Shown here in pieces: positions 6,366 to 8,672 of a DNA stretch of 8,672 nucleotides (its first letter is position 1; each line of letters begins with the position of its first letter). The DNA lies in the NCBI GenBank assembly GCA_030681145.1, contig JAUXXK010000104.1:1-8672 (forward strand), in the 5' to 3' direction. This DNA comes from Methanobacteriaceae archaeon (GTDB taxonomy: Archaea > Methanobacteriota > Methanobacteria > Methanobacteriales > Methanobacteriaceae). Under the pieces are notes generated by a model. It was not told where the DNA came from and did no database searches. It worked only from the letters and a program-made list of their open reading frames with translations. The position numbers and the translations under genes are program-made.

Positions 6366-6390
6366 TTATATAAAATCAAAAAAATTATAT
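6366..6390 (+). promoter_or_regulatory. Candidate promoter of the PrpD-family gene
   Basis: Two TATA-like elements are present: TTATATAA at 6366-6373 and AATTATAT at 6383-6390, the latter preceded by a purine-rich run of A as expected for a BRE. Standard spacing puts transcription starts near 6396 or 6413. The second would make the mRNA essentially leaderless, since the ATG is at 6415. The missing ribosome binding site favours that reading. Confidence 0.4.
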
Positions 6391-6414
6391 CCACGAAAAT
6401 AATGATTTTAATCA

Positions 6415-7809
6415 ATGATTACTAAAGATTTGGCCAGTTTTATTGTTTCTTTAAAATATGAAGATATTCCTCAAGATACACGTGAAAAGGTAAAATTATG
6501 CTTTTTTGATTTTTTAGGAGTTGCATTGAGAGGATCACGAGAAAAAAGTAGTTTAATTGCTCATGAAGTATTTTCTGATATGTTTTCAGATAATTATCAA
6601 AAATCTTTTAAAAACAGATCAACCATAATTGGCCACGGCAAAGGTAATTTTGTGATGGCGGGATTCTTAAATGGAATTTCAGCCCATTGTTTGGATTTAG
6701 ATGATGGCCATCGTGGAGCTCAGCTTCATCCTGGTTGTGTTGTTATTCCCACAGCACTTACACTAGCAGAAAAATATGATAAAACTGGTAAACAGTTTTT
6801 AGAAGCAGTTGTCGCGGGATATGAAGTGGCAATAATACTTGGAAAAATTATTAACCCTTATCATCGCAACCAAGGGTTTCATAGCACCGGAACTGTAGGA
6901 ACTGTAGCAGCTGCAGCTGCAGCTAGCAAAATAATTGACTTAAATTTGATAAAAACGACCAATGCTCTGGGCCTTGCTGGAACTCAAGCGGCGGGTCTTC
7001 TAGAATCGGGCCACGCAGGGACCATGGGCAAATATCTTCACGCTGGCCGGGCTGTTGAGTCTGGAATATTGTCTTCACTAATGGCTGAAAAAGCATTCAC
7101 AGGAGCACATAGCATCCTAGAAGGTAAAGAAGGCTTTTTCAATTCAATGTCTTGTGATTTAATTCATGAAAAATTGTTAAAAAATCAAATTAAGTCCCAG
7201 CTAAACAAATTTCATATCAATGATGTTTATTTAAAAAAATACCCGGTTTGTAGGCATATACATTCAACCATTGATTCTGCTCAAGGTGTTCTACAAAAAA
7301 TACATTCTGAATCAATTAAAATTGATAAAATAAGAAAGATAATGGTTAAAACATATAAAATAGCATCAGAACACGATAATTATTCTCCTTATACAGTTGA
7401 ATCTATTCGTCAGAGTTTACCAATTAGCCTAGCCATTTTTTTAAACCAAGGGGAATTAACACTAGATAATATTGAACGACACTGTGAAGACCCTGTATTT
7501 AAAGAGGAAATATTGAAAACTGCTGAAAAAATTACTATTGTAATGGATAAAAATCTGGAGGAACTTCAACCTCAAAAAAGACCTTCTAGTGTTTCTATTA
7601 AAATTATGGATGGAAATAATAATAAGAAAACATTTGAAAAACTTACATTTTTACCCAAAGGCGAACCAGAAAACCCATTTACCCAGACAGAGATTTTTAA
7701 TAAATTTTACTCAATTAACCCCGATTTAATTCACATGGATTTTAATGTTATTGATGGAATAGATACCTGCAAAATTAGAAGATTCATGAAAACATTTCTG
7801 GAAAATTAA
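6415..7809 (+). CDS. MmgE/PrpD-family protein (dehydratase or decarboxylase of unknown substrate)
   Basis: The 464 residues are full length for the MmgE/PrpD family, which includes 2-methylcitrate dehydratase and cis-aconitate decarboxylase. An all-helical first domain carries the active-site stretch HCLDLDDGHRGAQLHP (91-106; D94, D96, D97, H105 visible). It continues with FHSTGTVGTVAAA (155-167) and MGKYLHAGRA (204-213), whose K206 matches a conserved lysine. EGKEGFF follows at 236-242, then KKYPVCRHIHSTID (274-287) with conserved Cys and His. The smaller C-terminal lid includes PYTVESIRQSLPISLA (325-340). The family reshapes tricarboxylic or other small carboxylic acids, and the substrate here cannot be named. 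Methylcitrate cycle partners are not seen. No ribosome binding site precedes the ATG. Base composition resembles its neighbours, giving no sign of recent transfer. Confidence 0.9.
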   Translation: MITKDLASFIVSLKYEDIPQDTREKVKLCFFDFLGVALRGSREKSSLIAHEVFSDMFSDNYQKSFKNRSTIIGHGKGNFVMAGFLNGISAHCLDLDDGHRGAQLHPGCVVIPTALTLAEKYDKTGKQFLEAVVAGYEVAIILGKIINPYHRNQGFHSTGTVGTVAAAAAASKIIDLNLIKTTNALGLAGTQAAGLLESGHAGTMGKYLHAGRAVESGILSSLMAEKAFTGAHSILEGKEGFFNSMSCDLIHEKLLKNQIKSQLNKFHINDVYLKKYPVCRHIHSTIDSAQGVLQKIHSESIKIDKIRKIMVKTYKIASEHDNYSPYTVESIRQSLPISLAIFLNQGELTLDNIERHCEDPVFKEEILKTAEKITIVMDKNLEELQPQKRPSSVSIKIMDGNNNKKTFEKLTFLPKGEPENPFTQTEIFNKFYSINPDLIHMDFNVIDGIDTCKIRRFMKTFLEN

Positions 7810-7833
7810 TTCTTAAATAATTTGATTAAAAAC

Positions 7834-7850
7834 AATCTATTATATAGATT
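7834..7850. repeat. Short perfect inverted repeat after the PrpD gene
   Basis: AATCTAT (7834-7840) and ATAGATT (7844-7850) are exact reverse complements around TAT. The right arm overlaps the first copy of the 28-bp tandem repeat, but the left arm is not duplicated. It could be a weak hairpin at the 3' end of the PrpD-family transcript or an operator. Confidence 0.35.
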
Positions 7851-7897
7851 TACCACTACAACCCAATTTATATAGATTTACCACTACAACCCAATTT
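7840..7897. repeat. 28-bp tandem duplication
   Basis: Bases 7840-7867 recur exactly at 7868-7895, and the identity runs two bases further, so 30 consecutive positions match at a 28-bp offset. Each copy contains TTATATAG, then GATTTACCACTACAACCC and AAT. The copies are directly adjacent with no spacer. The duplication lies between the PrpD-family gene and the U32-like gene and duplicates a TATA-like element, so it may affect promoter activity. It may equally be a recent slippage event. Confidence 0.9.
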
Positions 7898-8023
7898 GCC
7901 GGGGTTTATAAAAAATTCATATAATTGATATAACTGCATTACAGTGAATTTACTAATTATTTATATTATTAAAATATAATAATGGAAAGTTTGTTTTATA
8001 TTTCCTAATTCTAGAATTTATGA
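7898..8023 (+). promoter_or_regulatory. AT-rich promoter region of the U32-like gene
   Basis: Several TATA-like stretches precede the gene: TTTATAAAAA after GGGG near 7905-7914, ATTAAAATATAATAA near 7968-7982, and TTTTATATTT near 7993-8002. Transcription starts 25-27 nt downstream of the latter two would give leaders of roughly 30 or 10 nt. The correct one cannot be chosen from sequence alone. Arms AAATTCA (7913-7919) and TGAATTT (7945-7951) form a loose inverted repeat. Confidence 0.3.
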
Positions 8024-8033
8024 AGGTGGCTCA

Positions 8034-8672
8034 ATGGTAAACACAAAGACTTTTTTGGAAAAATTAGGCATAAAAAGGGATATCGATGGTTCGGTTGAAT
8101 CCAAAAAACGGTTTGAAGATGGTGCGCAGTACAGGTTTGAAGTGCCAGGAATACAAAAACCAGGTGCAATGGGATCATTAATTGAAGCGATGGATGATTT
8201 CGATGTTTTAGTGCATAGGGTAACCCAAACCAAGGGAATAATGTTATTAACTGATTCTGAAATTGAAGAAATGACAGAAATGGCAAGAGAAAATAGAATT
8301 GAACTGTTTTTAAGTGTAGGGCCTCGGGCTACTTATGATACTAGTGCTTCAGCACATACTAAAGAGGGTGCACGTATAGGATATAGATTAAGAGGATATA
8401 ACAATCTTTTATATGCAATTGAGGATGTAAAACGCGCTATAGGACTTGGTGTTCGTGGAATATTAATTTACGATGAAGGCCTATTATGGGCTTTGAATAG
8501 GATGAGGCTAGATGGTGAAATTCCTCAAGATGTTCATTTTAAAATATCTGCACATACTGGACATGGTAACCCTGCATCTGCATTGTTTTTAGAAGAAATA
8601 GGGGCAAATTCATTTAATCCGGTTAGAGATCTTCAAATTCCTATGTTGGCATCAATTAGAGATACAGTAAAT
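8034..8672 (+). CDS. Peptidase-U32-like TIM-barrel protein, cut by the window end
   Basis: The frame is open for 213 codons to the last base, so the C terminus lies outside the window. The visible part resembles a family of TIM-barrel proteins often annotated as U32-peptidase-like or hypothetical. It opens YRFEVPGIQKPGAM (33-46), then a strand with VHRVTQTKGIMLLTD (60-74). FLSVGPRATYDTSA follows at 92-105 and RGILIYDEGLLWAL at 141-154. The last segments are FKISAHTGHGNPASALFLEEIGA (169-191) and FNPVRDLQIPMLASIRDT (194-211). The late SAHTGHGNP and NPVRDL segments look like the ligand-binding face of a barrel. True U32 collagenase chemistry is not established for this group. The start ATG follows AGGTGG (8024-8029) by 4 nt. 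Its role may connect with the PrpD-family gene upstream, but a 224-bp gap argues for a separate promoter. Confidence 0.82.
   Translation, partial: MVNTKTFLEKLGIKRDIDGSVESKKRFEDGAQYRFEVPGIQKPGAMGSLIEAMDDFDVLVHRVTQTKGIMLLTDSEIEEMTEMARENRIELFLSVGPRATYDTSASAHTKEGARIGYRLRGYNNLLYAIEDVKRAIGLGVRGILIYDEGLLWALNRMRLDGEIPQDVHFKISAHTGHGNPASALFLEEIGANSFNPVRDLQIPMLASIRDTVN

Noticed and set aside
6889..6927. Short tandem repeats (GGAACTGTA twice, then GCAGCT-type repeats) inside the PrpD-family gene
   Set aside because: They are in frame and encode TGTVGTVAAAAAAS, a Gly/Ala-rich helix stretch typical of the family, so protein constraint explains them.
7840..7897. Minimal CRISPR array
   Set aside because: The two 28-bp copies are directly adjacent with no spacer, and no cas gene is in the window. 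It is a simple tandem duplication.
8011..8286. Two overlapping minus-strand frames of 91 and 71 codons at the right end
   Set aside because: They lie opposite the start of the U32-like gene, which has a good ribosome binding site and coherent barrel motifs. The antisense translations are low-information.

Overview
The window is AT-rich, with compact genes, several Shine-Dalgarno sequences of the GGTGA/AGGAGG type, T-rich runs after genes and no bacterial-style promoters. A tRNA-Ile2 agmatinylcytidine synthetase (TiaS), which is archaea-specific, sits beside an archaeal Cro/C1-type regulator carrying the family's own N-terminal domain and a long-form (ASB plus ACT domain) phosphoglycerate dehydrogenase. 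Together these point to a methanogen of the order Methanobacteriales, most likely a mesophilic Methanobacterium-like species. This placement rests on protein resemblance and gene company. No rRNA or tRNA gene is present to confirm it.

Layout from left to right. Bases 1-119 are a promoter-like leader with a perfect dyad. Bases 120-551 (+) encode a small JAMM/MPN metalloprotease-like protein. It converges on serA (717-2297, -), and T-rich terminators lie between them. serA and a UPF0145/YbjQ-family gene (2544-2879, +) diverge from a 246-bp intergenic region that holds promoter candidates for both. A TIM-barrel protein distantly like aldo/keto reductases follows (3088-3837, +). It converges on the regulator gene (3950-4963, -). 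The regulator and tiaS (4983-6290, +) diverge with only 19 bp between their start codons. They share a palindromic CACCGGTG whose two halves give each gene its ribosome binding site. Next comes a MmgE/PrpD-family gene (6415-7809, +) with no visible ribosome binding site. A 224-bp intergenic region then holds a 28-bp tandem duplication. Last is a gene cut off by the window edge, encoding a peptidase-U32-like TIM-barrel protein (8034 onward, +).

Most of the window is housekeeping: serine biosynthesis (SerA), decoding of AUA codons (TiaS), probable regulation, and conserved small proteins. The right-hand third, with a PrpD-family enzyme and a U32-like barrel protein, is the least explained. Both families act, or probably act, on small carboxylic acids or unknown substrates, and neither belongs to a standard methanogen pathway. 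No mobile element, CRISPR array, phage gene or RNA gene was seen. No gene-free stretch exceeds 300 bp.
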